From Streptomyces sp. NRRL WC-3605 (GTDB lineage: Bacteria; Actinomycetota; Actinomycetes; Streptomycetales; Streptomycetaceae), in NCBI RefSeq assembly GCF_001509795.1, contig NZ_LLZN01000039.1, positions 1 to 64,000 of the forward strand: 64,000 nt of DNA, in the 5' to 3' direction. Every line of letters starts with the position of its first letter. The stretch's first letter is position 1. Under the pieces are notes generated by a model, which was given only the letters and a program-made list of their open reading frames with translations, was not told the origin of the DNA and searched no databases. Shown in pieces: positions 8,571-16,555 of this stretch. Made by a program: the position numbers and the translations under genes.

Positions 8571-10064
8571 ATGACGAGCAGCACCGAGACCACCGCCACC
8601 ACCCCGCAGGTTGCGGTCAACGACATCGGTAACGAGGAAGCCTTCCTCGCCGCGATCGACGAGACGATCAAGTACTTCAACGACGGCGACATCGTCGACG
8701 GCGTCATCGTGAAGGTCGACCGGGACGAGGTCCTGCTCGACATCGGTTACAAGACCGAAGGTGTCATCCCGAGCCGCGAGCTCTCGATCAAGCACGACGT
8801 CGACCCGAACGAGGTCGTCAAGGTCGGCGACGAGATCGAGGCCCTTGTTCTCCAGAAGGAGGACAAGGAAGGCCGCCTGATCCTCTCGAAGAAGCGCGCC
8901 CAGTACGAGCGCGCCTGGGGCACCATCGAGAAGATCAAGGAAGAGGACGGCATCGTCACCGGTACCGTCATCGAGGTCGTCAAGGGTGGTCTCATCCTCG
9001 ACATCGGCCTCCGTGGCTTCCTGCCGGCCTCCCTCGTCGAGATGCGCCGTGTCCGCGACCTCCAGCCCTACGTGGGCAAGGAGCTCGAGGCGAAGATCAT
9101 CGAGCTGGACAAGAACCGCAACAACGTGGTCCTGTCCCGCCGCGCCTGGCTCGAGCAGACCCAGTCCGAGGTGCGCCAGACGTTCCTCACGACCCTGCAG
9201 AAGGGTCAGGTCCGCTCCGGCGTCGTCTCCTCGATCGTCAACTTCGGTGCGTTCGTGGACCTCGGTGGCGTCGACGGTCTGGTCCACGTCTCCGAGCTGT
9301 CCTGGAAGCACATCGACCACCCGTCCGAGGTCGTCGAGGTCGGTCAGGAAGTCACCGTCGAGGTCCTCGACGTCGACATGGACCGCGAGCGTGTCTCCCT
9401 GTCGCTGAAGGCGACGCAGGAAGACCCGTGGCAGCAGTTCGCCCGCACGCACCAGATCGGGCAGGTCGTCCCCGGTAAGGTCACGAAGCTCGTTCCGTTC
9501 GGTGCGTTCGTGCGCGTCGACGAGGGCATCGAGGGCCTGGTCCACATCTCCGAGCTGGCCGAGCGCCACGTGGAGATCCCGGAGCAGGTCGTCCAGGTCA
9601 ACGACGAGATCTTCGTCAAGGTCATCGACATCGACCTCGAGCGCCGCCGCATCAGCCTCTCGCTGAAGCAGGCCAACGAGTCCTTCGGTGCCGACCCGGC
9701 CTCGGTCGAGTTCGACCCGACCCTGTACGGCATGGCCGCGTCGTACGACGACCAGGGCAACTACATCTACCCCGAGGGCTTCGACCCCGAGACCAACGAC
9801 TGGCTCGAGGGCTACGAGACCCAGCGCGAGGCCTGGGAGACGCAGTACGCCGAGGCCCAGCAGCGCTTCGAGCAGCACCAGGCGCAGGTCATCAAGTCCC
9901 GCGAGGCGGACGAGAAGGCCGCTGCCGAGGGTGGCGAGGCCGCCGCTCCGGCCGCGTCCGGTGGCGGTTCGTACTCCTCCGAGGGTGCCGACAACAGCGG
10001 CGCGCTGGCCTCGGACGAGGCGCTCGCCGCTCTGCGCGAGAAGCTGGCGGGCGGCCAGAGCTGA
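8571..10064 (+). CDS. rpsA: 30S ribosomal protein S1
   Basis: 497 residues with four S1 (OB-fold) repeats at roughly 38-108, 123-192, 208-277 and 294-364; the third and fourth carry the classic NFGAFVDL and PFGAFVRV cores. This four-domain form is normal for Actinobacteria (six in E. coli). It ends in an acidic then Ala/Gly/Ser-rich tail. S1 binds mRNA leaders on the 30S subunit. Codon use is very biased (AAG, GAG, CTC/CTG), consistent with high expression, and it has its own strong promoter and terminator. Confidence 0.98.
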   Translation: MTSSTETTATTPQVAVNDIGNEEAFLAAIDETIKYFNDGDIVDGVIVKVDRDEVLLDIGYKTEGVIPSRELSIKHDVDPNEVVKVGDEIEALVLQKEDKEGRLILSKKRAQYERAWGTIEKIKEEDGIVTGTVIEVVKGGLILDIGLRGFLPASLVEMRRVRDLQPYVGKELEAKIIELDKNRNNVVLSRRAWLEQTQSEVRQTFLTTLQKGQVRSGVVSSIVNFGAFVDLGGVDGLVHVSELSWKHIDHPSEVVEVGQEVTVEVLDVDMDRERVSLSLKATQEDPWQQFARTHQIGQVVPGKVTKLVPFGAFVRVDEGIEGLVHISELAERHVEIPEQVVQVNDEIFVKVIDIDLERRRISLSLKQANESFGADPASVEFDPTLYGMAASYDDQGNYIYPEGFDPETNDWLEGYETQREAWETQYAEAQQRFEQHQAQVIKSREADEKAAAEGGEAAAPAASGGGSYSSEGADNSGALASDEALAALREKLAGGQS

Positions 10065-10093
10065 CGCTCGCCGGCTGACCCAGCCCTTGACCG

Positions 10094-10123
10094 AGGGGCC
10101 GTACCTTCCGAGGTGCGGCCCTT
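10094..10123 (+). terminator. rpsA terminator
   Basis: A 13-pair stem with a TCCG tetraloop (arms 10094-10106 and 10111-10123), including two G-T pairs, 30 bases after the rpsA stop. No long T-tract follows. Confidence 0.8.
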
Positions 10124-10267
10124 CGGCCGTTCCCGGGCACCGACCTTCCCGGTCACCGGTCGTTCGGGCACCCGCCGGGCACGAAACGATCAAGAACTCC
10201 TCCGTCCGGGGAATGCCGCCGCCCGTAGGGGCGTTGCCACGTACGGACACGAGGAGGAGCGGTCACT

Positions 10268-11206
10268 GTGCTTGATCCGCAGGATTTGTACACGTGGGAG
10301 CCGAAGGGCCTGGCCGTCGTCGACATGGCGCTCGCCCAGGAGTCGGCCGGCCTTGTCATGCTCTACCACTTCGACGGCTACATCGACGCGGGAGAGACCG
10401 GTGACCAGATCGTCGAGCGCGTCCTGGACTCCCTGCCCCACCAGGTCGTCGCCCGCTTCGACCACGACCGGCTCGTGGACTACCGGGCCCGTCGCCCGCT
10501 GCTGACGTTCCGGCGCGACCGCTGGGCCGGGTACGAGGTGCCCTCCATCGAGGTGCGGCTCGTCCAGGACGCCACCGGCGCCCCCTTCCTGCTGCTGTCC
10601 GGCCCCGAGCCCGACGTCGAGTGGGAGCGGTTCGCGGCCGCCGTGAAGGAGATCGTCGAACGGCTCGGCGTGCGTCTGTCGGTGAACTTCCACGGCATCC
10701 CCATGGGCGTCCCGCACACCCGCCCCGTCGGCCTCACCCCGCACGGCAACCGCACCGACCTGGTCCCCGGCCACAGCAGCCCGTTCGACGAGGCGCAGGT
10801 GCCCGGCAGCGCCGAGGCGCTGGTCGAGTACCGGCTGATGGAGGCCGGGCACGACGTGCTCGGGGTCGCCGCGCACGTCCCCCACTACATCGCCCGCTCG
10901 CCGTACCCGGACGCCGCGCTCACCGTCCTGGAGGCGGTCACCGCGGCCACCGGGCTGGTCCTGCCGGGCGTCGCGCACGCGCTGCGCACCGAGGCCCACC
11001 GCACCCAGAACGAGATCGACCGGCAGATCCGCGAGGGCGACGAGGAGCTCACCAACCTCGTCGAGGGCCTCGAGCACCAGTACGACGCGGTCGCGGGCGC
11101 CGAGACCCGGGGCAACATGCTCGCCGAGCCGGTGGACATCCCCTCCGCCGACGAGATCGGCCGCGAGTTCGAGCGCTTCCTGGCCGAACGGGAAGGCGAC
11201 GGCTGA
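10268..11206 (+). CDS. PAC2 family protein (proteasome-assembly-chaperone fold)
   Basis: 312 residues from GTG 10268, with a strong GAGGAGGAG upstream. It matches the PAC2 family: [25 protein letters not shown] near the N terminus, then [25 protein letters not shown], and a C-terminal helical tail. In eukaryotes the fold chaperones proteasome assembly; the actinobacterial proteins have no proven role, though these bacteria do carry proteasomes. The last bases overlap the -35 element of coaE. Confidence 0.88.
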   Translation: MLDPQDLYTWEPKGLAVVDMALAQESAGLVMLYHFDGYIDAGETGDQIVERVLDSLPHQVVARFDHDRLVDYRARRPLLTFRRDRWAGYEVPSIEVRLVQDATGAPFLLLSGPEPDVEWERFAAAVKEIVERLGVRLSVNFHGIPMGVPHTRPVGLTPHGNRTDLVPGHSSPFDEAQVPGSAEALVEYRLMEAGHDVLGVAAHVPHYIARSPYPDAALTVLEAVTAATGLVLPGVAHALRTEAHRTQNEIDRQIREGDEELTNLVEGLEHQYDAVAGAETRGNMLAEPVDIPSADEIGREFERFLAEREGDG

Positions 11207-11231
11207 CCGCCGGCCAGGAAGCGCCTAGGCT
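11203..11231 (+). promoter_or_regulatory. Leaderless coaE promoter
   Basis: CTGACC (11203-11208), 17 bases, TAGGCT (11226-11231), then 7 bases to the coaE ATG at 11239. There is no Shine-Dalgarno. Transcription should therefore start at or next to the initiation codon. The -35 box contains the PAC2 stop codon. Confidence 0.75.
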
Positions 11232-11238
11232 GACGGCC

Positions 11239-11847
11239 ATGTTGAAGGTGGGCCTGACCGGCGGCATCGGTGCCGGCAAGAGCGAGGTGTCCCGGCTGCT
11301 CGTGGAGCACGGGGCCGTCCTGATCGACGCGGACCGCATCGCCCGCGAGGTCGTCGCCCCAGGCACCCCCGGGCTGGCCGCCGTCGTCGAGGCGTTCGGC
11401 GATGACGTCCTCGCGGCGGACGGCAGTCTCGACCGGCCCAAGCTGGGCGCCATCGTCTTCGCCGACCCCGAGCGGCTGGCCGTGCTGAACTCGATCGTGC
11501 ACCCGCTGGTCGGGGCGCGTTCGCGCGAGCTGGAGGAGGCGGCCGCCGCCGACGCCGTCGTCGTGCACGACGTCCCCCTCCTCACCGAGAACGGCCTCGC
11601 CCCGCTGTACGACCTCGTGATCGTCGTGGACGCCGGGCCCGCCACCCAGCTGGACCGGCTGGTCCGGCTGCGCGGCATGACCGAGGAGGACGCCCGCGCC
11701 CGGATGGCCGCGCAGGCCACGCGGGAGCAGCGCCGCGCGATCGCGGACATCGTCATCGACAACGACGTACCGCTGGAGGAACTCCGGCGGCGCGTGAAGG
11801 ACGTCTGGGAGGAGCTCGTACGCCGGGCAGCGCCACGGCCTGAGTGA
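11239..11847 (+). CDS. coaE: Dephospho-CoA kinase
   Basis: 202 residues. The start [15 protein letters not shown] carries the P-loop (GGIGAGKS, residues 8-15). The CoaE signatures [22 protein letters not shown] and [11 protein letters not shown] follow, with the lid-region [14 protein letters not shown]. It phosphorylates the 3' hydroxyl of dephospho-CoA, the last step of CoA synthesis, in the cytoplasm. Actinobacterial CoaE is sometimes fused to a UPF0157 domain; here it ends at the kinase domain. I chose ATG 11239 because the promoter places the transcript start there. Confidence 0.96.
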   Translation: MLKVGLTGGIGAGKSEVSRLLVEHGAVLIDADRIAREVVAPGTPGLAAVVEAFGDDVLAADGSLDRPKLGAIVFADPERLAVLNSIVHPLVGARSRELEEAAAADAVVVHDVPLLTENGLAPLYDLVIVVDAGPATQLDRLVRLRGMTEEDARARMAAQATREQRRAIADIVIDNDVPLEELRRRVKDVWEELVRRAAPRPE

Positions 11848-11930
11848 TCGGCGCACGCGACGCGGCGCCGGCCGGAATAGGGGCCCGCCGTCCGGGCGTT
11901 GAACCCTCCCAGCGAGGGAAGGACTCTGCC

Positions 11931-12311
11931 GTGCCCCAGACCAGCGGTTCCTCCGGACGTACTCCGGAGACCCATGTCATCGACTTCCGCGCCGCCGAGC
12001 AGCTGCTCGACGCGCGTGATCCGCGCGGCGCGGTCAAGCTGCTCGACGGCGTCATCGCCGCGCACCCGGAGAACACGGCGGCCCGTCTGCTGCGCGCGCG
12101 GGCGTTCTTCGCGGCAGCGCAGCTGCGGCCCGCCGAGCTGGAGTTCACCATCGTCCTGGAGCGCGAGCCGGACAACGCGTTCGCGCACTTCGCGCTCGCC
12201 CGCACCTACGAGCGGCAGGGCCGCCGGGACCAGGCGACCCGCCACTTCCGGCTGGCGGCGGCGCTCGACCCGAACCCCGAGTTCGTGAAGGCCGCCCGCT
12301 TCGACGACTGA
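11931..12311 (+). CDS. Tetratricopeptide-repeat protein
   Basis: 126 residues from GTG 11931, which follows GAGGGAAGGA at 11914-11923; the in-frame upstream start at 11844 lacks such a site. Residues about 20-120 form three TPR-like helical pairs (AEQLLDARDPRGAVKLLDGVIAAHP; LLRARAFFAAAQL; AFAHFALARTYERQGR). It is a protein-interaction scaffold with no catalytic motif. It lies 83 bases downstream of coaE on the same strand and ends 4 bases before the convergent membrane protein gene. Confidence 0.85.
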   Translation: MPQTSGSSGRTPETHVIDFRAAEQLLDARDPRGAVKLLDGVIAAHPENTAARLLRARAFFAAAQLRPAELEFTIVLEREPDNAFAHFALARTYERQGRRDQATRHFRLAAALDPNPEFVKAARFDD

Positions 12312-12315
12312 GGGC

Positions 12316-12654
12316 CTACGGCTTCTCGTGGCGCGGGGGCGGCGGGCCGTGGGGGTCGCGTGGACCCGGTCCGTGCGGCCGGGCGGGCGGTCGGCCCGGC
12401 CCCTCGTAGGGCGCGTACGGTGGTACGTCGCGGCCGGGCTGGTAGTGGGGCCCCTGCCGGATGTGCCGGACGACCATGATCATGTCGAAGGTGATCACCA
12501 GCCACAGCACCCCGCAGGCCGCGGCCCAGCCGGGGCGTCCGGCGATCGCGAAGGCGACCGCGCCGAAGACGGCCCAGGCCACGCCCCACACGCACAGCCA
12601 GAAGCGGATCCGCAGCGGACTGCGCGCGGTCGTCGGCTCACTTCCCGTACGCAT
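12316..12654 (-). CDS. Small two-helix membrane protein (DUF6343-like)
   Basis: 112 residues from ATG 12654; GAGGAGAGG lies 8 bases upstream, so I prefer this to the GTG at 12663. Two adjacent transmembrane helices (about residues 17-37 and 42-60) are followed by RHIRQGPHYQPG and a Pro/Gly/His-rich cytoplasmic tail. It resembles the Streptomyces family I recall as DUF6343. The function is unknown. Confidence 0.75.
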   Translation of the reverse strand: MRTGSEPTTARSPLRIRFWLCVWGVAWAVFGAVAFAIAGRPGWAAACGVLWLVITFDMIMVVRHIRQGPHYQPGRDVPPYAPYEGPGRPPARPHGPGPRDPHGPPPPRHEKP

Positions 12655-12786
12655 CGGAACCACCTCTCCTCCAGCATCCCTCGGACCCGGGTACCCAGGG
12701 CCGGCCCACGGCGGCCGATGAGTTCCCGGGTGTCGCCCGGTCTACCTCCGCGACCGCACCACGGACCGCAGACCCAGGAGAGACCC

Positions 12787-13224
12787 ATGTCCGAGATCAC
12801 CGCCTCCCGCACCGTCCCCGCCCGGTCCACGGCCCCGCGGGGGCGTGGCGCCCGGATCGTGCTGCGCGGCCTGCAGATCCTGCTCGCCCTCTTCTACGGG
12901 GTCGCGAGCGCGCTGCCCAAGCTGATCGCCCACGACTCGGCCGCGGAGGCCTTCGACCGGCTCGGCTGGGGGAGCACCGGGATGTACACCATCGGCGTAC
13001 TCGAACTCGCCGGTGCCGTCGCGCTGTTGATCCCCGTGCTCCAGTCGGTCGCGGCGATCGCGCTGAGCGCGCTCATGGTGGGGGCGTTCGTCGTCTCGGT
13101 CACCGCGCTGGGCGGGGAGAACGCGGCGACCCCGCTCATCCTCATCGTGCCCCTGGCACTGATCGCCTGGGTGCGGCGCGGCTCTCTCACGGAACTGCGG
13201 CGACTGGCCCGCCGGGGCGCCTAG
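12787..13224 (+). CDS. DoxX family membrane protein
   Basis: 145 residues, AGGAGAG before ATG 12787. Four transmembrane helices follow a basic N terminus; the second block KLIAHDSAAEAFDRLGWG and the Glu-containing third helix (IGVLELAGAVALLIP) are typical DoxX. Members occur in respiratory or redox-linked membrane complexes; in most Streptomyces they are uncharacterised. It stands alone, divergent from the DUF6343-like gene, with a shared hairpin terminator downstream. Confidence 0.85.
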   Translation: MSEITASRTVPARSTAPRGRGARIVLRGLQILLALFYGVASALPKLIAHDSAAEAFDRLGWGSTGMYTIGVLELAGAVALLIPVLQSVAAIALSALMVGAFVVSVTALGGENAATPLILIVPLALIAWVRRGSLTELRRLARRGA

Positions 13225-13226
13225 GT

Positions 13227-13250
13227 CGGACACGGCCTAAAGGCTGTCCG
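13227..13250. terminator. Hairpin between convergent DoxX and S4 genes
   Basis: Inverted repeat CGGACA...GCC / GGC...TGTCCG with a TAAA loop and a 2-base bulge, just after the DoxX stop. It could serve both strands. Confidence 0.5.
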
Positions 13251-13318
13251 TCCGGCTCGCGGCCCCGCCCTCCGGGCGAAAAGGCGCCCCCTTCGAAACG
13301 CCCCAAGCGCCCCGGACG

Positions 13319-13852
13319 TCAGCGTCCGCGCGGCTGCCCCGGGCCGCTGCCGCCGCCCATCAGGCCGCGCAGCCGCTCCAGTTCCCGGCGGTCCCGCTTG
13401 GTGGGGCGGCCCGCGCCCCGGTCCCGGATGCCGGCCGGGGCGACGGCCTCGCGCGGCGGCGGGGGCGGGGAGTTGTCGACGTAGCACTGGGCCGCGACGG
13501 GAGCGCCGACCCGCTTGCGGATGAGCCGCTTGACGACGACGACCCGCTCCCGGTGCTCCTGCCGCAGCCGGACCTCGTCGCCGACGCGCAGCAGGTGCGA
13601 CGGCTTCACGTTCTGGCCGTTCACGCGCACGTGCCCGCCCTTGCAGGCGGTGGCGCCCACGGAGCGGGTCTTCACCAGCCGCACAGCCCAGATCCAGCTG
13701 TCGACCCGCACGGGCTCGCCGTTCTGCGGGACGGCGGCCTCGGCCGCGGCCACGGCGGCGGCGGTCTTCGGGTCCGCTTCCGCCGCGTCGGTGCCCGGTC
13801 CGGCTGTCGCGCCGCGCGTCTCCTCGATGTCCTGGGTGTCCTCGGAAGGCAT
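13319..13852 (-). CDS. S4-domain RNA-binding protein (Hsp15-like)
   Basis: 177 residues. An N-terminal acidic/alanine-rich extension (about 1-47) precedes a clear S4 domain (VRVDSWIWAVRLVKTRSVGATACKGGHVRVNG, then KPSHLLRVGDEVRL). It ends in a basic tail (RDRGAGRPTKRDRRELERLRGL). This is the layout of heat-shock protein 15-like factors, which bind the 50S subunit carrying a stalled nascent chain in E. coli. The role here is inferred from that family. Confidence 0.88.
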   Translation of the reverse strand: MPSEDTQDIEETRGATAGPGTDAAEADPKTAAAVAAAEAAVPQNGEPVRVDSWIWAVRLVKTRSVGATACKGGHVRVNGQNVKPSHLLRVGDEVRLRQEHRERVVVVKRLIRKRVGAPVAAQCYVDNSPPPPPREAVAPAGIRDRGAGRPTKRDRRELERLRGLMGGGSGPGQPRGR

Positions 13853-13933
13853 GCCTCGACCTTAGTCCCCGGGCCGGGCCGGTGACGGCGTTCCGCCCGG
13901 TCCTCCCGCCCGGCGCGCCCGTACGGTGGAGGG

Positions 13934-14623
13934 GTGGACGCGCTCGATGATCTCGACCGGCGGATCACCGGCTGCCGGGCCTGCCCGCGGCTGGTCGACT
14001 GGCGTGAGGAGGTGGCCCGCACCAAGCGCGCCGCCTTCGCCGACCAGACCTACTGGGGCCGCCCGGTGCCCGGCTTCGGCCCGCCCGACGCCCGGCTGCT
14101 GATCGTCGGGCTCGCCCCGGCGGCGCACGGCGGCAACCGCACCGGCCGGATGTTCACCGGTGACCGCTCCGGGGACGTGCTGTACCAAGCCCTGTACGAC
14201 GTGGGCCTGGCCTCGCAGCCCACCTCGGTCGCCGCCGACGACGGCCAGGAGCTGTACGGCGTCCGCGTCACCGCCCCCGTGCACTGCGCCCCGCCCGCCA
14301 ACCGGCCCACCCCCGGTGAGCGGGAGACATGCCGGGCGTGGCTCGTGCGGGAGCTGGGGCTGCTGCGGCCCACGGTGCGCGCCCTCGTCGTCCTGGGGGC
14401 CTTCGGCTGGCAGGCGACGCTGCCCGCGCTGCGCGAGGCCGGCTGGGCCGTGCCCCGGCCCCGGCCGCCCTTCGCGCACGGCACCCGGGTCGCGCTCGAC
14501 GGGCTCGACGTCTTCGGCTGCTTCCACGTGAGCCAGCGCAACACCTTCACCGGCCGGCTCACCCCCGCCATGCTGCGGGACGTACTGACGACGGCCGCGG
14601 GGGCGGCGGGCCTGACGAGGTGA
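13934..14623 (+). CDS. Family 5 (UdgB-type) uracil-DNA glycosylase
   Basis: 229 residues from GTG 13934. Cys pair CRAC (residues 14-17) and later cysteines (about 117 and 133) are iron-sulfur ligands of thermophile/actinobacterial UDGs. Motif A is GLAPAAHGGNRTGRMFTGDRSG (59-80), with Ala-His in place of the catalytic Asp of other UDGs, which marks family 5. The second motif FHVSQRNTFTG is present. It removes uracil and other deaminated bases from DNA. TACGGT at 13922-13927 ends 6 bases before the start, so the mRNA is probably leaderless; I see no damage-type box here. Confidence 0.9.
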   Translation: MDALDDLDRRITGCRACPRLVDWREEVARTKRAAFADQTYWGRPVPGFGPPDARLLIVGLAPAAHGGNRTGRMFTGDRSGDVLYQALYDVGLASQPTSVAADDGQELYGVRVTAPVHCAPPANRPTPGERETCRAWLVRELGLLRPTVRALVVLGAFGWQATLPALREAGWAVPRPRPPFAHGTRVALDGLDVFGCFHVSQRNTFTGRLTPAMLRDVLTTAAGAAGLTR

Positions 14624-14632
14624 CACGCCCGC

Positions 14633-15091
14633 TCAGGCGCGACCAGGACGCCAGACGTACCGCACGTCCGGCTCGCGCTCCTCGTTGCCGCTGCCGTCGG
14701 TGGACTCGGCGGCGACGAAGCCGTGCCGGGCGTAGAAGCGGTGGGCGGGCCCGTTGACCTGGAAGGTCCACAGGCTCAGCCCTTCCGGGCGGCGCCGCTT
14801 GGCGAGGCCCACGAACCGGTCGCCCACCCCTCGGCCCCGCCACTCGGGGTCCAGGTACAACTGGGCCAGCTGGTCGCCGTCGAGGACCATCAGCCCGACG
14901 ACCCGGCCGTCGCCGTCGGCGACCCACGTCTCCTGCGACGGCAGCACGACCTCGCCGAAGTACGCCCGCACCTCGTCGTCGGAGTGCGGACGGACGACGG
15001 ACGGCAGGGCGGCCGTGAAGGAGCGCAGCCACACGTCGGCTACGGCCCGCGCGTCGGCCGCGGTGGCGCGGCGCAGGGCGACGGCGCTCAG
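14633..15091 (-). CDS. GNAT acetyltransferase, probable CTG start coupled to RidA
   Basis: 152 residues if translation begins at CTG 15091. The acetyl-CoA loop (LDPEWRGRGVGDRFVG) and the C-terminal NGPAHRFYARHGFVAAE are classic GNAT. No ATG, GTG or TTG lies at the expected start. Instead CTG overlaps the RidA stop as CTGA, exactly where ATGA/GTGA coupling is usual, with GGAGGGA 5 bases upstream. The next product residues (SAVALRRATAADARAVADVW) are the normal GNAT N terminus. Upstream GTG candidates lie deep inside ridA and would add an unlikely leader peptide. The substrate is unknown. Confidence 0.8.
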   Translation of the reverse strand: MSAVALRRATAADARAVADVWLRSFTAALPSVVRPHSDDEVRAYFGEVVLPSQETWVADGDGRVVGLMVLDGDQLAQLYLDPEWRGRGVGDRFVGLAKRRRPEGLSLWTFQVNGPAHRFYARHGFVAAESTDGSGNEEREPDVRYVWRPGRA

Positions 15092-15504
15092 GACCGTCCC
15101 TCCGGGTCCGGAACGGCGGCCGTGGCCGTGATCTCCACCAGCTGGCCCGAGTAGCCCAGGCAGGCCACCCCGAGCAGCGTCGACGCGTGCGGCCCCGCGC
15201 TCAGCCCGGACGCCTCGACGACCTCCCACACCGCGGAGAGCACGGCGGTGTCACCGCTCACCACGTACACCTCGGTCGACAGCACATGGGCCAGATCGCT
15301 GCCGGCGGCCCGCAACTGCTCCTCCAGATTGGAAACGACCTGCTCGGCCTGCCGTACCGGATCGCCCTCGCCGACCAGCCCGCCCTCCGCGTCGAGCGGC
15401 ACGGCCCCCGCGAGGAACGCGATCCGCGTGCCGGCCTCCACGACGGAGGCATGGGAGTACGTGGGCGGTGGGAACAGGGCGGGGGAGGTGACGCGGCGGA
15501 TCAT
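15088..15504 (-). CDS. RidA family (YjgF/YER057c) protein
   Basis: 138 residues from ATG 15504, with AGGAG 8 bases upstream. The RidA fold is clear: PPPTYSHASVVEAGTRIAFLAGAVPLD, then QAEQVVSNLEEQLRAAGSDLAHVLSTEVYV, then TLLGVACLGYSGQLVEITATAAVP with the acidic residue near the end. RidA proteins hydrolyse reactive enamine/imine intermediates; this divergent subgroup (without the usual Arg in the active-site strand) may do other chemistry. It is co-transcribed with the acetyltransferase. Confidence 0.85.
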   Translation of the reverse strand: MIRRVTSPALFPPPTYSHASVVEAGTRIAFLAGAVPLDAEGGLVGEGDPVRQAEQVVSNLEEQLRAAGSDLAHVLSTEVYVVSGDTAVLSAVWEVVEASGLSAGPHASTLLGVACLGYSGQLVEITATAAVPDPEGRS

Positions 15505-15660
15505 GAAGACTGCTCCTGGATGCTGAGACGTCGTGAGCCGTGAGATGCCCAACTCGCCGATCATGCGCACCCGCACGGCCACGCGCATCCGAATTTCCGC
15601 CGGTCCGCCCGCGCCCGATTCACCGTGGCGACGCGCCGCGCGCCTCCGTACGCTTCCGGC

Positions 15661-16422
15661 ATGGCCACCGCCCCCGACGACAGCGCCTTCCTCGACACCC
15701 TCGCGGACCGTCTGGCCGCCCTGCCCACGGTCCGGGCCGTCGCGCTCGGCGGCTCCCGGGCGCAGGGCACCCACCGCCCCGACAGCGACTGGGACCTGGC
15801 CGTCTACTACCGGGGCCCCTTCGACCCGGACGACCTGCGCGCGGTCGGCTGGGAGGGCGAGGTGTCCGAGGTCGGGGGCTGGGGCGGGGGCGTCTTCAAC
15901 GGAGGAGCGTGGCTGACCGTCGACGGACGGCGGGTCGACGTGCACTACCGCGACCTCGGCGTGGTCGAGCGGGAGCTGGCGGAGGCGGAGCGGGGACGGT
16001 TCCGGGTGGAGCCGCTGCTGTTCCACCTCGCGGGCATCCCCAGCTACCTCGTGGTCGCCGAGCTGGCGATCAACCGGGTGCTGCGCGGGAAGCTGCCCCG
16101 CCCGGACGGCTATCCGCAGGAGCTGCGGCGCACGGCGAGCGAGCGCTGGCACGGCACCGCCCGGGCCACCCTCGGCTACGCCCGGGCCCACCACGCCCCG
16201 GCCGGCCGGCTCACGGAGGTGGCGGGCGCCGTCGCCACGGCAGCCGTGCAGACCGGGCACGCCGTGCTGGCGGGGCGGGGGGAGTGGGTGACCAACGAGA
16301 AGCGGCTGCTGGAGCGGGCCGGACTACGGACGGTGGACGCCGTCCTCGCGGGACTGGAACCCCGGCCGGAGGCGCTGCTGCGGGCCGTCACCGAGGCGGA
16401 GACCCTCTTCGCCGCGCTCTGA
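15661..16422 (+). CDS. Nucleotidyltransferase-fold (MNT-like) protein
   Basis: 253 residues from ATG 15661. The nucleotidyltransferase signature is complete: GGSRAQG (30-36) and DSDWDLAVYY with metal ligands near D43 and D45, and a third acid in RRVDVHYRD. A helical C-terminal half follows, as in aminoglycoside-type and MNT adenylyltransferases. The substrate cannot be read from the sequence, and no HEPN partner is adjacent, so I do not call it a toxin-antitoxin pair. TACGCT (15649-15654) sits 6 bases before the ATG, suggesting a leaderless mRNA. Confidence 0.85.
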   Translation: MATAPDDSAFLDTLADRLAALPTVRAVALGGSRAQGTHRPDSDWDLAVYYRGPFDPDDLRAVGWEGEVSEVGGWGGGVFNGGAWLTVDGRRVDVHYRDLGVVERELAEAERGRFRVEPLLFHLAGIPSYLVVAELAINRVLRGKLPRPDGYPQELRRTASERWHGTARATLGYARAHHAPAGRLTEVAGAVATAAVQTGHAVLAGRGEWVTNEKRLLERAGLRTVDAVLAGLEPRPEALLRAVTEAETLFAAL

Positions 16423-16555
16423 CCTGCCGCACCGTCACACGGCCGAAACACCGACGCCCCCCTGGCCACACGAACCGCCTGTACCGTGGAGACCCAGTAC
16501 GCAGCCCGGCCACCGTCGCCCGAAGGCACCCCCGCCCTCGCCCGACAGGAGCCCT

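Noticed and set aside
15661..16422. MNT/HEPN toxin-antitoxin system
   Set aside because: Only the nucleotidyltransferase is present; the neighbours are a FUSC permease and RidA, not a HEPN protein, and the protein is larger than typical MNT antitoxins.
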